64,000 bases of DNA from Lactobacillus sp. (GTDB lineage: Bacteria > Bacillota > Bacilli > Lactobacillales > Lactobacillaceae): NCBI GenBank assembly GCA_022651245.1, contig JALCQM010000010.1, positions 1 through 64,000 of the forward strand, written 5' to 3'. This document shows positions 30,904 through 39,044 of the stretch, piece after piece. The notes under the pieces are model-generated. The model saw only the letters and a program-made list of their open reading frames with translations. It ran no database searches and had not been told where the DNA came from. The stretch's first letter is position 1. The number at the start of each line of letters is the position of its first letter. A program made the position numbers and the translations under genes.

Positions 30904-31097
30904 CGGATCGCTCCGAACGCCGTCATCAGTTTGCGCACTGCTTGAAGCAGGCGGGTCAACGCCTTGACCAAACGTGTGGTCACGTTGACCAAGACGATCA
31001 GCACACCGACGACGGCCGTGATCGAAACGATTGTAGCAATCGCAAGCCTTACTGTACGCCTTCCTACCAGATTCTGATGTCAAGGTTTTTACACCAT
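30894..31097 (-). pseudogene. Small hydrophobic-cationic peptide frame, start region interrupted (toxin-like)
   Basis: Reading leftward from an ATG at 31097 (preceded by AGAGGGTGAGG) the frame gives Met-Val-stop-Lys-Pro-stop and then stays open for 61 codons. The open part encodes a membrane-spanning helix (LAIATIVSITAVVGVLIVLV) followed by a basic amphipathic helix rich in Arg/Lys and ending in AIRKK, a layout typical of type I toxins and membrane-active peptides. A Shine-Dalgarno-like TAGGAAGG lies within the open part but is not followed by a normal start. It may be a broken toxin gene or one using an unusual start. Confidence 0.4.
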
Positions 31098-31164
31098 AGG
31101 CCTCACCCTCTTTCGAACTTCGTACCACCGCTCATTAAACTTTTCTGCGAGCTTTATTGTATCA

Positions 31165-31193
31165 AATACAACGTCGAATTCCCACAGTGTCAA
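31165..31193 (-). promoter_or_regulatory. Promoter of leftward small-peptide locus
   Basis: On the minus strand TTGACA (31193-31188), 17-bp spacer, TGTATT (31170-31165). It lies about 70 bp before the ATG at 31097. The remaining sequence between 31200 and 31365 holds no recognisable gene. Confidence 0.5.
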
Positions 31194-31365
31194 GGGATTC
31201 AACGCTTTTTTTCGCATGCCTCTAATGATCGACCAGTTAAAACAGGCCCGCAATTTCATCTTTTGAGGTTGTGGGTCTGCACTGTTTCAAGCAATTATTT
31301 GTTTTGGGAAAAGTGCATGACTCACGACGTAGACGTCTAAAAACAAGTTATTGTCAGCCTTCCGC

Positions 31366-31896
31366 CTACCCCAAAATCTGGCGGCCAAGCGCTTCGGCCT
31401 TGGCCGGCCAGTCACCTAGGGCTTTCGGCAAGAAAACGTTAGGGGCGTACAGAGTCCCTAGGGAGTGCCAGCTAAAGTAGTTAGCGATGCTACGGTACTC
31501 TAATTCCAGGGAATTGAAGACGGTTTGATCGTTATTAGCCGCCGCAATCAGGAGGCATTCTTTGTGATCCAAGCGGTGATTGTCGGCATACAAACGGTCG
31601 ACGATGGTCTTCAGTTGCGCAGTCATCCCAAAAAAGTAGATTGGGGTCACAAAGGTGATGATGTCAGCATCCAGGATCTGGGGTAAGACGACTTTGCTTA
31701 AGAGGTCCTCATCGGGGATAGGCAAGTTCTGGGCGTCCACTTTGAGGTAGTGAATCACATTGGCCGTGGCTGCGCCCGCGTTGAACCGGAAGACTTGGTG
31801 GCCGGCCGCGGTTGCCCCACGCTCGAAGGCGTCAGCGAGCTGGGCGGTGGTGCCGTGGTCGTGCGAACTGCCGGTTAATAAGACGATTTTTTTCAT
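31366..31896 (-). CDS. Flavodoxin-like NAD(P)H-dependent FMN reductase
   Basis: A 176-residue flavoprotein of the flavodoxin-like fold: the phosphate-binding loop LTGSSHDHGTTAQLA opens the protein and TPIYFFGMTAQLKTIVDR marks the FMN/dimer region, as in the NADPH-dependent FMN reductase/iron-sulfur flavoprotein group. No cysteine cluster is present. It is the last gene of the MerR-PFOR-PAS operon, so it could exchange electrons with PFOR (inference). It follows the PAS gene after 4 bp. Confidence 0.8.
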   Translation of the reverse strand: MKKIVLLTGSSHDHGTTAQLADAFERGATAAGHQVFRFNAGAATANVIHYLKVDAQNLPIPDEDLLSKVVLPQILDADIITFVTPIYFFGMTAQLKTIVDRLYADNHRLDHKECLLIAAANNDQTVFNSLELEYRSIANYFSWHSLGTLYAPNVFLPKALGDWPAKAEALGRQILG

Positions 31897-31900
31897 CGCG

Positions 31901-32350
31901 TCACCTCAAGTCCCGGCTGTTCGCCAGGTTCTTCATGCCTTGCAAGGATTGGATATGGTTGACGTCGCCGGTGAATTCAAAGCACCCGAGGTAGTCACCG
32001 TCTTCGTTGCGTAAGGCGAAGTACGAGATGTAGATAAGTTGGTCTTTGATCGGCAACCAGAACTCCACGTGGTCTTTGGTGCCTGCGTGGAAGTCTTCCA
32101 AAATGTGGGCGACTTTATCGCGAGATTTTCCCGGATGGCATTCTAAGACTTTACGCCCGACTTGATCAGGCGTCCGGGCGAAGATCCGCGGGTGGTTTTG
32201 ACTGAACCACTTGAACCGATCGTCGGCATCGACGTAATCGACTTCAAACGGCAGGGTGTTTAACAAGATTCGTAAGGCTTCCAGCGAGATTTCGCCACTA
32301 GGGGTGTGGAGAATCTGCTGGTCATCGAGGGTCATTTTTGGGGTTGTCAT
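31901..32350 (-). CDS. PAS domain protein (DUF438-like sensor domain)
   Basis: A 149-residue cytoplasmic protein consisting of one PAS domain (about residues 25-140; DYVDADDRFKWFSQN, GRKVLECHPGKS, FALRNEDGDYLGCFEFTGDV). The sequence resembles the PAS portion found at the C-terminus of DUF438 proteins, which may bind haem or flavin. No output domain is present. Its ATG overlaps the PFOR stop by ATGA, so translation is coupled; a redox or oxygen-sensing role next to PFOR is inference. Confidence 0.75.
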   Translation of the reverse strand: MTTPKMTLDDQQILHTPSGEISLEALRILLNTLPFEVDYVDADDRFKWFSQNHPRIFARTPDQVGRKVLECHPGKSRDKVAHILEDFHAGTKDHVEFWLPIKDQLIYISYFALRNEDGDYLGCFEFTGDVNHIQSLQGMKNLANSRDLR

Positions 32351-35300
32351 GAATTCATCTCCTGATTGGGGGTCTGCTGCGCCATGAGCATGGCGAGGCG
32401 TTGTTTGGCATCTGCGGTGGTTTTAGCGAACATGGTGTCGACGTCTGCTTCGGACTTGAAGGTGGTGAGGCTGCTGAAGCGGTTTTGCGTCTTCAAAAAG
32501 GCGGGGAGTTGTGAAAAATCTGCCGGGCGACTGTCGATTTGTAACGGCTCTTCGCCGTTGGCAGCGCGTTGCGGGTCGAAGCGGTATAGCGGCCAGTAAC
32601 CTGAGGCGACGGCTTGCTTGGTTTCTTTCAGCGCATTGTGCATACCGCCATGTAAGCCGTGGTTGATGCAGGGGGTATAGCCGATAAGCAACGCGGGGCC
32701 AGGATATTGTTCCGCCTCGCGAATGGCTTTGAGTGCCTGGTTCGGGTCAGCATCCAAGGCGATTTGGGCTACATAGACGTTGCCATAAGTCGTCGCGATC
32801 AACCCGAGGTCTTTTTTGGCGGTGGTTTTTCCACCGGCGGCGAATTTGGCGATGGCCGAAGCAGGGGTCGCTTTAGACATTTGCCCACCTGTGTTGGCGT
32901 AAAGTTCGTTATCAAAGACAAATAAGTTGATATCTTCGCCGCTAGCTAAGACGTGATCGACACCACCAAAGCCAATGTCATAGGCCCAACCATCACCGCC
33001 GATCACCCACTGGCTGACCTTGACGAAAAGGTCTTCGGCTTGCAGCAGCTGTGTTAATTGCGGGTCGCTTTCGGCTTGTAGGCAAGCGCGCAGTGTGTCG
33101 GCGCGTGCCCTGGTGTTGTCGCTATCGTGCAGATGCGTGAGCCAGTCTTGTAAGGCGGCTTGCGTATCTGCAGTGCCTAATTGATGGTCCAGACAGTGCT
33201 GAACGTCTTGGGCGAGAGCTGCGCGCTTTACTTGATTGGCGAGCAACATGCCATAGCCGAATTCGGCATTGTCCTCAAAAAGCGAATTACTCCACGCTGG
33301 GCCTTGGCCCATGGCATTGGTCGTGTACGGCGTTACCGGGGCGGAGGCGCCCCAAATGGAGGAGCAACCGGTGGTGTTGGCGATCGCCATATGGTCGCCG
33401 TATAGTTGCGTTAACAGCTTCACGTAGCCTGTTTCGCCGCAGCCGGCACAGGCCCCAGAGAATTCCATGAGGGGTTGGGCGAACTGAGACCCACGAACGG
33501 AGGTCTTGGGAATCGTGGTGACTTTTTGGCTCAAGGTGTTGGCAAAGCGCCAATTGACGAGCTGATCTTGTTGCTCGGCATACGGTTGCATCACGAGCGC
33601 TTTGTCTTTGGCTGGACAGATCTCGGCACACAGCCCGCAACCGGTACAGTCTGCGATCGAAACCTGGATGCGATACTTGAGGCCATCGGCGCCGCGCATG
33701 TCTTTGACGATGAACCCTTCAGGCGCCGCTGCCAGTTCATCGTCGTCCGCTAAGAACGGCCGGATCGCGGCGTGTGGGCAGATGACCGAACACAGATTAC
33801 ATTCGACGCAATTTTCGGGTCGCCATTGCGGGACAGAAGGCGCGATCGCCCGTTTTTCGAAGGCAGACGAACCAGAAGGTAAGTTGCCGGCGAGCATGTC
33901 GTGCTTGATCAGATCGCCGACAGAAAGCCGGTCACCTTCTTGGCGCAACATCGGTTTAAAGATCTCATTGATGTAATCTGGCGAGATATCAGTCGTCACT
34001 GGTGCGGCGGGCTGGTCTTCCCAATCAGTCGGGATCGTCACTTGCAAAAGGGCGCCACAAGTGGCTGCGATCGCTGCGAAGTTCTCTTCAACGACGACTT
34101 GAGACTTGTGACCGTACGCGCGTTGGGCTTCGGCTTGCAGCAGTGGCACGAATTCGGCTTGCGACAGGTCAGTGGCTAACTCGAAGAAGGCCGTACACAT
34201 CACCGTGTTGATTCGGCGGCCGAGGCCGTGTGCTCTGGCGAGTTTGGCGGCATCGATGATATAAAATCGAATGTGATGCGCCACGATGTATTGCTTCAAT
34301 TTGGCCGGAAGCAAGCGCTGACATTTTGCCACATCCCAAACGGTGTTGAGGAGGAAGATCCCGCCGTCTTGTAGCCCTTCTAGGAGGTCGTAGTGATGCA
34401 GGTAGGCCGCGTTGTGACAACCAACAAAATTAGGGTGAGAAATAGTGTATGTCGATTCGATCGGTTGCTTGCCAAAACGTAAGTAGGAACGGGAAAGGCC
34501 GCTCGACTTTTTGGAGTCGTATTCGGAATAGGCCTGAACGTATTGCCCATTACAGTCCCCTAAGAGTTTGGCGGCTTGTTTGATTGCGCCGACGGTCCCG
34601 TCTGACCCAAAACCCCAAAACTCTGCTTGATAGATGGCTTTAGGCGTGAGATCCAAGGTCGGCTGGGCTGGCAATGACAGGTGCGTGACATCATCGACGA
34701 TCCCGATCGTGAAGCGGGGTTTTAGCTCAGCAGCAGGTTTTTGCAGTTCTGCATAAACCGCCACCAGCTGATCTGGGGTGACATTCTTAGAAGCTAAGCC
34801 GTAGCGCCCGCCAATGATCTGGGGATGCGTTGGGCTCCCGTACAGGGCACTTTGAACATCGAGCAGTAATGGTTCCCCTGTGCTGCCTGGCTCCTTCGTA
34901 CGATCGAGGACGGCGATTTTTTGCACCGTCGCGGGTAAATTCTGCAACAGGTTCGCGGTCGGGAAGGGTCGGTACAGGTGGATGTTTAAAAAACCGACGT
35001 GGCGACCGTGAGCGTTGAGATAAGCGACCGTTTGCTTGGCAGTGGCGGCGACAGAGCCCATCGCGATGATCACCTCGGTGGCCGCGGGGTCGCCATAATA
35101 GTTGGTCAAGTCATAGTCCGTCCCGCGAAGGGCGTTGATCTGGCGCATGTATTTTTGCACGGTGGCAGGGACGCGGTCGTAGAACTGATTCACCGTTTCT
35201 CGCGATTGAAAATAGATATCGGGATTTTGGGCCGCGCCCGAAATATACGGGTGGTTGGGGTTCATCGCCCGAGCCTGGAACTTCGCTAAGGCGTCTTGGT

Positions 35301-35883
35301 TGAGCATCGTCAACAAGTCACTATAGGCAATCGTTTCGACCCGTTGCAATTCATGGCTGGTGCGGAACCCGTCGAAGAAGTTTACAAACGGCAGACTGGC
35401 ATCGATACTGGCCAAATGGGCGACGCCGGAAAGGTCCATGACTTCTTGGACGGTGCTTTCGCATAAGAGGCAAAAGCCACTTTGGCGTACGGCCATGACG
35501 TCGCTGTGGTCGCCGAAAATACTGAGCGCGTTCGTGGCCACCGCCCGTGCGGCGACGTTGAAAACTGTAGGCAACAATTCGCCGGCAATTTTATACATAT
35601 TCGGCAACATCAACAGCAAGCCTTGCGAGGACGTGTAGGTGGACGTTAGGACGCCGGTTTTGAGGCTACCGTGTACGGTACCGGCGGCGCCAGCTTCTGA
35701 CTGCATTTCGACGACCTTCACTGGCGCGCCAAAAAGGTTCGGCCGCCCGTCCGTGGCCCAGGCGTCGATGGCTTCACCCATGGGGGAACTCGGCGTGATC
35801 GGGTATAAGGCGGCTACTTGGGTGAACGCATAAGAGATATAAGCTGCGGCATGGTTGCCGTCCATTGTTTGATAGTGGGACAT
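32347..35883 (-). CDS. nifJ: Pyruvate:ferredoxin (flavodoxin) oxidoreductase
   Basis: A 1178-residue single-chain PFOR converting pyruvate and CoA to acetyl-CoA, CO2 and reduced ferredoxin/flavodoxin. In order: pyruvate-binding domain I with YPITPSSPMGE, domain II, gamma domain, a two-[4Fe-4S] ferredoxin domain (CVECNLCSVICP and CTGCGLCAEICP near residues 690-750) and the thiamine diphosphate domain with GDGWAYDIGFGG. The ATG at 35883 gives the standard N-terminus; longer readings run into the MerR gene. PFOR is oxygen-sensitive and uncommon in lactobacilli. Beside a radical-SAM activase system it could provide low-potential electrons. Confidence 0.95.
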   Translation of the reverse strand: MSHYQTMDGNHAAAYISYAFTQVAALYPITPSSPMGEAIDAWATDGRPNLFGAPVKVVEMQSEAGAAGTVHGSLKTGVLTSTYTSSQGLLLMLPNMYKIAGELLPTVFNVAARAVATNALSIFGDHSDVMAVRQSGFCLLCESTVQEVMDLSGVAHLASIDASLPFVNFFDGFRTSHELQRVETIAYSDLLTMLNQDALAKFQARAMNPNHPYISGAAQNPDIYFQSRETVNQFYDRVPATVQKYMRQINALRGTDYDLTNYYGDPAATEVIIAMGSVAATAKQTVAYLNAHGRHVGFLNIHLYRPFPTANLLQNLPATVQKIAVLDRTKEPGSTGEPLLLDVQSALYGSPTHPQIIGGRYGLASKNVTPDQLVAVYAELQKPAAELKPRFTIGIVDDVTHLSLPAQPTLDLTPKAIYQAEFWGFGSDGTVGAIKQAAKLLGDCNGQYVQAYSEYDSKKSSGLSRSYLRFGKQPIESTYTISHPNFVGCHNAAYLHHYDLLEGLQDGGIFLLNTVWDVAKCQRLLPAKLKQYIVAHHIRFYIIDAAKLARAHGLGRRINTVMCTAFFELATDLSQAEFVPLLQAEAQRAYGHKSQVVVEENFAAIAATCGALLQVTIPTDWEDQPAAPVTTDISPDYINEIFKPMLRQEGDRLSVGDLIKHDMLAGNLPSGSSAFEKRAIAPSVPQWRPENCVECNLCSVICPHAAIRPFLADDDELAAAPEGFIVKDMRGADGLKYRIQVSIADCTGCGLCAEICPAKDKALVMQPYAEQQDQLVNWRFANTLSQKVTTIPKTSVRGSQFAQPLMEFSGACAGCGETGYVKLLTQLYGDHMAIANTTGCSSIWGASAPVTPYTTNAMGQGPAWSNSLFEDNAEFGYGMLLANQVKRAALAQDVQHCLDHQLGTADTQAALQDWLTHLHDSDNTRARADTLRACLQAESDPQLTQLLQAEDLFVKVSQWVIGGDGWAYDIGFGGVDHVLASGEDINLFVFDNELYANTGGQMSKATPASAIAKFAAGGKTTAKKDLGLIATTYGNVYVAQIALDADPNQALKAIREAEQYPGPALLIGYTPCINHGLHGGMHNALKETKQAVASGYWPLYRFDPQRAANGEEPLQIDSRPADFSQLPAFLKTQNRFSSLTTFKSEADVDTMFAKTTADAKQRLAMLMAQQTPNQEMNS

Positions 35884-35893
35884 CGTGATCACC

Positions 35894-36751
35894 TTACTTT
35901 GCTGTGCATTTTTGTTTGGAAATGGGGATGAGGATCTCGGTGACAAACTCTTCTGGATTGGTCGTCGTCCAGTAATCGACCACATAGCGCTCGTAGCATT
36001 CAGGGCCGCAAGTGTAGCCATTGTCCGTCGCCCATTGTTGCACCTTGGGGTACTCGGCATTAATGGTGCCTAAGTCGCCGAGATGATACGTGCTAACGAA
36101 AAAGCCGCCTAAAGTGGTGAGGTTAGGCACCGGTTGATCAGATAACACGGGTTTTTGCATGATCGTGGCCTGATTGCTGGTGCCATTATATTTATCTGCA
36201 TAGGAATCATATTTGAGCACCACTGGTCCAGTGATTTCTTGTTGTTGGCTTTGTAAGTAGTTCGTCCAAGGAATGTTGAGGATCGATTCGCGGTAGTCGT
36301 AGCTAAAGGCTTGTTCTAAGGAACAATAGGATTGGACTTCCAGACATTTGACGCTGATCGTGTTGGTGTATTCAGCACTGACCATGCGGGCTTCTTGAAG
36401 CAAGCGGTGCCAGTCATGGAGTTGAATCAGCTCATCGTGGATCTTTTGGGCCTCTTCTTGCAGTTCGTTGATCTTGGCCACGAAGTTGTTCTCATGGTAA
36501 AAATACGAGGGTTTACCGATCAAACCTTGCATTTCTGATAGCTTGAACCCCATTTGCTTGTAGTACTTGACGATTGAGATAGATGACAAGGTTTGTTGAC
36601 TGTAGTAGCGATAGTTGTTGTCCGGACAGACATAGTCAGGGGAGATAATACCGAGTTGATCGTAGAAGCGTAAGGTTTTTTTCGAGACGTTACAGAGTTT
36701 TGCGACCTCGCCAACAGTGTATAAGTTTGTATTCTCTTTAGATGTACGCAT
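35894..36751 (-). CDS. MerR-family regulator with BmrR/GyrI-like effector domain
   Basis: A 285-residue transcription activator: MerR winged helix at residues ~11-80 (YTVGEVAKLCNVSKKTLRFYDQ is its HTH region), a long coiled coil (~85-125) and a C-terminal GyrI-like ligand domain (~150-280). BmrR-type domains bind lipophilic cations; choline or a pathway product would be a fitting ligand (inference). It lies 10 bp before the PFOR gene and diverges from the microcompartment operon. Both flanking promoters carry 19-bp spacers with dyads, as MerR activators require. Confidence 0.88.
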   Translation of the reverse strand: MRTSKENTNLYTVGEVAKLCNVSKKTLRFYDQLGIISPDYVCPDNNYRYYSQQTLSSISIVKYYKQMGFKLSEMQGLIGKPSYFYHENNFVAKINELQEEAQKIHDELIQLHDWHRLLQEARMVSAEYTNTISVKCLEVQSYCSLEQAFSYDYRESILNIPWTNYLQSQQQEITGPVVLKYDSYADKYNGTSNQATIMQKPVLSDQPVPNLTTLGGFFVSTYHLGDLGTINAEYPKVQQWATDNGYTCGPECYERYVVDYWTTTNPEEFVTEILIPISKQKCTAK

Positions 36752-36790
36752 AATCTAACCCCTATTTTTAATAAGATAACGTCAGTTCGA

Positions 36791-36819
36791 ACTGTAATGT
36801 GAACTTGTGAATTTGTCAA
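36791..36819 (-). promoter_or_regulatory. Sigma-A promoter of MerR-PFOR operon
   Basis: On the minus strand TTGACA (36819-36814), 17-bp spacer, TACAGT (36796-36791), about 40 bp before the MerR start. It would give basal regulator expression. Confidence 0.6.
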
Positions 36820-36839
36820 TACTATCCTGACTTGTGAAT

Positions 36840-36870
36840 ATCTAACCTTCCCGTATGGGGGAACCCTTGA
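36840..36870 (-). promoter_or_regulatory. MerR-type activated promoter facing the PFOR operon
   Basis: On the minus strand TCAAGG, a 19-bp spacer carrying the dyad GTTCCCCCATACGGGAAGG, then TTAGAT. The -35 is poor and the spacer long, as expected for a MerR-dependent promoter. The dyad resembles the one in front of the microcompartment operon. Confidence 0.45.
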
Positions 36871-37042
36871 TTCGAACAGCCTTTTGTTCATACTAGGCTG
36901 GTTTATAGGCGATTTCTTACATGCTTGTGATGGCGTCATGGTGCACAAACTTTCCAAAAAATTTTTTCGTGATAACAATTCTAAAGTGTCTTTACAGATA
37001 AACCTTGATAGACCGGGATTTGTGACTTTTTTACGAAATTAT

Positions 37043-37073
37043 TTGACCTTACCCTAAGGGAAGCGCTTACACT
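37043..37073 (+). promoter_or_regulatory. MerR-type promoter of the choline microcompartment operon, with overlapping cre
   Basis: TTGACC (37043-37048), exactly 19 bp, TACACT (37068-37073). The spacer holds the dyad CTTACCCTAAGGGAAG centred between the two elements. A 19-bp spacer with central dyad is the hallmark of MerR-activated promoters. GGGAAGCGCTTACA (37059-37072) also matches the cre consensus at 12 of 14 positions and overlaps the -10, so catabolite repression is likely. Confidence 0.7.
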
Positions 37074-37117
37074 TTGCTTGTTAAATCATGAACAGGTTTA
37101 GAAAGGAGCAATGTAGC

Positions 37118-37396
37118 ATGCAGTACGATGCGTTAGGAATGATCGAAACGAAAGGCCTCGTTGGTTCTATCGAAGCAGCGGATGCAATGGTCAAGGCCGC
37201 CAACGTCACTTTAATCGGTAAAGAACATGTTGGTGGCGGGTTGGTCACCGTGCTGGTCCGCGGTGATGTCGGAGCAGTCAAGGCCGCGACGGATGCCGGT
37301 GCGGCTGCGGCGCAACGAATCGGAGAATTGCTCTCTGTGCACGTGATTCCGCGGCCACACGCTGAGGTCGAAACGATTTTACCTCATCGAAACTAG
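37118..37396 (+). CDS. BMC-H shell protein (hexamer), copy 1
   Basis: A 92-residue single BMC-domain protein ([10 protein letters not shown] start, PRP near the end) that forms hexameric tiles of the microcompartment shell. The pore-loop region reads KEHVGGGLV. The ATG at 37118 follows GAAAGGAG; the ATG at 37088 lies before that site. It is nearly identical in protein sequence to copies at 37427, 37740 and 52447, while the DNA differs at many third positions. First gene of the operon. Confidence 0.95.
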   Translation: MQYDALGMIETKGLVGSIEAADAMVKAANVTLIGKEHVGGGLVTVLVRGDVGAVKAATDAGAAAAQRIGELLSVHVIPRPHAEVETILPHRN

Positions 37397-37426
37397 GCGC
37401 TAACAAGCGCGAGAGGAGCGTTCAAA

Positions 37427-37705
37427 ATGAACTCTGAAGCATTAGGCATGATTGAAACAAAAGGCTTGGTTCCCTCAATTGAAGCGGCCGATGCGATGGT
37501 CAAGGCGGCTAACGTCACCTTGATCGGCAAGGAACATGTTGGTGGCGGATTGGTCACCGTGTTAGTCCGTGGGGATGTCGGTGCGGTCAAGGCGGCAACA
37601 GATGCCGGTGCGGCAGCGGCACAACGGATTGGTGAATTGCTTTCTGTCCATGTGATTCCGCGCCCACATAGTGAAGTCGAAACGATCTTGCCCCACAAGC
37701 AATAA
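37427..37705 (+). CDS. BMC-H shell protein (hexamer), copy 2
   Basis: A 92-residue BMC-H protein, differing from copy 1 by a handful of residues (for example LVPSIEAAD instead of LVGSIEAAD, and the last few residues). Preceded by GAGAGGAG. Shell tile; the Pro substitution near residue 16 lies in the first helix start and is the main distinguishing feature. Confidence 0.95.
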   Translation: MNSEALGMIETKGLVPSIEAADAMVKAANVTLIGKEHVGGGLVTVLVRGDVGAVKAATDAGAAAAQRIGELLSVHVIPRPHSEVETILPHKQ

Positions 37706-37739
37706 TTCTAACAACTCAAAATGAAAAAGAGGTGGCATT

Positions 37740-38021
37740 ATGAATTCTGAAGCATTAGGAATGATCGAAACCAAAGGCTTGGTTGGTTCCATCGAAGCAG
37801 CCGATGCGATGGTCAAAGCGGCAAACGTGACCCTGATCGGTAAGGAGTTAGTTGGTGGTGGGTTAGTCACCGTGCTGGTCCGCGGTGATGTCGGTGCCGT
37901 TAAGGCAGCAACCGATGCCGGTGCGGCAGCGGCGCAACGAATTGGCGAGTTACTTTCCGTACACGTCATCCCCCGGCCACATACAGAAGTGGAAAACATT
38001 TTGCCAAAGAAGACTAATTAG
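37740..38021 (+). CDS. BMC-H shell protein (hexamer), copy 3
   Basis: A 93-residue BMC-H protein. It differs from copies 1, 2 and 7 in the pore-side segment, KELVGGGLV instead of KEHVGGGLV, replacing a His by a Leu near the pore loop, which could change pore selectivity. RBS AAAGAGG precedes it. The gene is followed 14 bp later by the transporter gene. Confidence 0.95.
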   Translation: MNSEALGMIETKGLVGSIEAADAMVKAANVTLIGKELVGGGLVTVLVRGDVGAVKAATDAGAAAAQRIGELLSVHVIPRPHTEVENILPKKTN

Positions 38022-38035
38022 AAGAGAGGCGCAAA

Positions 38036-39043
38036 ATGAACTCGAGTAAGTTATTAGATACACAGGCATTAGCTGAAACGAAGATGCAGAGCCTGAACAA
38101 GAGTTTTCATATTTCCGGGATCGGTAACGGGCTAGTGTCAGGTTTGACCTACGGCATTTATTCCACATTAGTGGTGGTGGCCAGTGGCTTCAATCCATTA
38201 GCGAGTGCCGCCGGGATCTTGGCTGCCCCATTCGTCTGCTCTGGCTTGAATGACCTTTTTGCCGGCATCTGGTTACTCTTCTACAATGCTAAGCAAGGCC
38301 GGTTGAAAGAGTTATGGCGGACGCTTCGGACGACACCAGGGAAGATGCTAGTGATCGGTTTCTTATTAGGTGGGCCGATCGCCAACGGGGCGTACCTCGT
38401 CGGCTTGGCACTAGCGGGGGCTTATGCGATTCCGATTTCTGCCACCTGTAGTCTTTTTGGGGCATTATTCTCTTGGATATTCTTGAAACAGCGACCAACG
38501 AAGCGCGTCGTGGCAGGCATGTTACTGTGTGTCGCAGGGGCGATCGTGATCAATTTGGTCAAGCCAGAAGGCGCACCGAACTTCACTTTAGGCGTGATTT
38601 GTGCTTTGTTAGCCGCGATCTTCTGGGGCGCTGAAGGGGTCTTCTCCAGCTTCGGCGGTGCGATGATCGACACAGACGTAGCGGTTAACCTGCGCGAATT
38701 GATCTCTGGGTTAGTTAGCTTGTTTATCGTTTTGCCGTTCATCGGCGGGGGCATGCACCTCTTAGCCGGGACTTTTGCAGCGATGACACCAGTGTATTGG
38801 TTGATCGCTTCTGGCTTAAGCGCAGGGATCTCCTTTGTTTGCTGGTACAAGGCCAATGCCACTGTCGGCACGGCGATTGGGATGTCATTGAACGTCACGT
38901 ACGCCTTTTGGGGCGTGTTGTTCAGCGTCATGTTCTTGGGCCAAGCATTGACGGCAACGATCGTCATCGGCTCCATTGTGATCGTTGCCGGGGCGATTTT
39001 GGTCACCATGAACCCATTGGATCTATTCAGGAAGGGTGAGTAG
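38036..39043 (+). CDS. DMT-superfamily (EamA-type) transporter
   Basis: A 335-residue integral membrane protein with about ten transmembrane segments in two EamA-like halves and an N-terminal cytoplasmic stretch of ~25 residues. Conserved pieces include SATCSLFGALFSWIFL and LNVTYAFWGVLFSVMFLGQ. Choline-lyase loci in other bacteria often carry small multidrug-resistance-type transporters; by position this protein may import choline or export trimethylamine (inference). It is embedded between shell genes, so it is part of the same transcript. Confidence 0.8.
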   Translation: MNSSKLLDTQALAETKMQSLNKSFHISGIGNGLVSGLTYGIYSTLVVVASGFNPLASAAGILAAPFVCSGLNDLFAGIWLLFYNAKQGRLKELWRTLRTTPGKMLVIGFLLGGPIANGAYLVGLALAGAYAIPISATCSLFGALFSWIFLKQRPTKRVVAGMLLCVAGAIVINLVKPEGAPNFTLGVICALLAAIFWGAEGVFSSFGGAMIDTDVAVNLRELISGLVSLFIVLPFIGGGMHLLAGTFAAMTPVYWLIASGLSAGISFVCWYKANATVGTAIGMSLNVTYAFWGVLFSVMFLGQALTATIVIGSIVIVAGAILVTMNPLDLFRKGE

Positions 39044-39044
39044 C

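Noticed and set aside
30856-31128. 90-codon minus-strand frame in the small-RNA locus
   Set aside because: Composition is not protein-like; the neighbouring frame encoding a membrane helix is the more meaningful reading.
35884-36060. N-terminal extension of PFOR
   Set aside because: Runs into the MerR gene; PFOR homologues begin at the ATG at 35883, which has a ribosome binding site.
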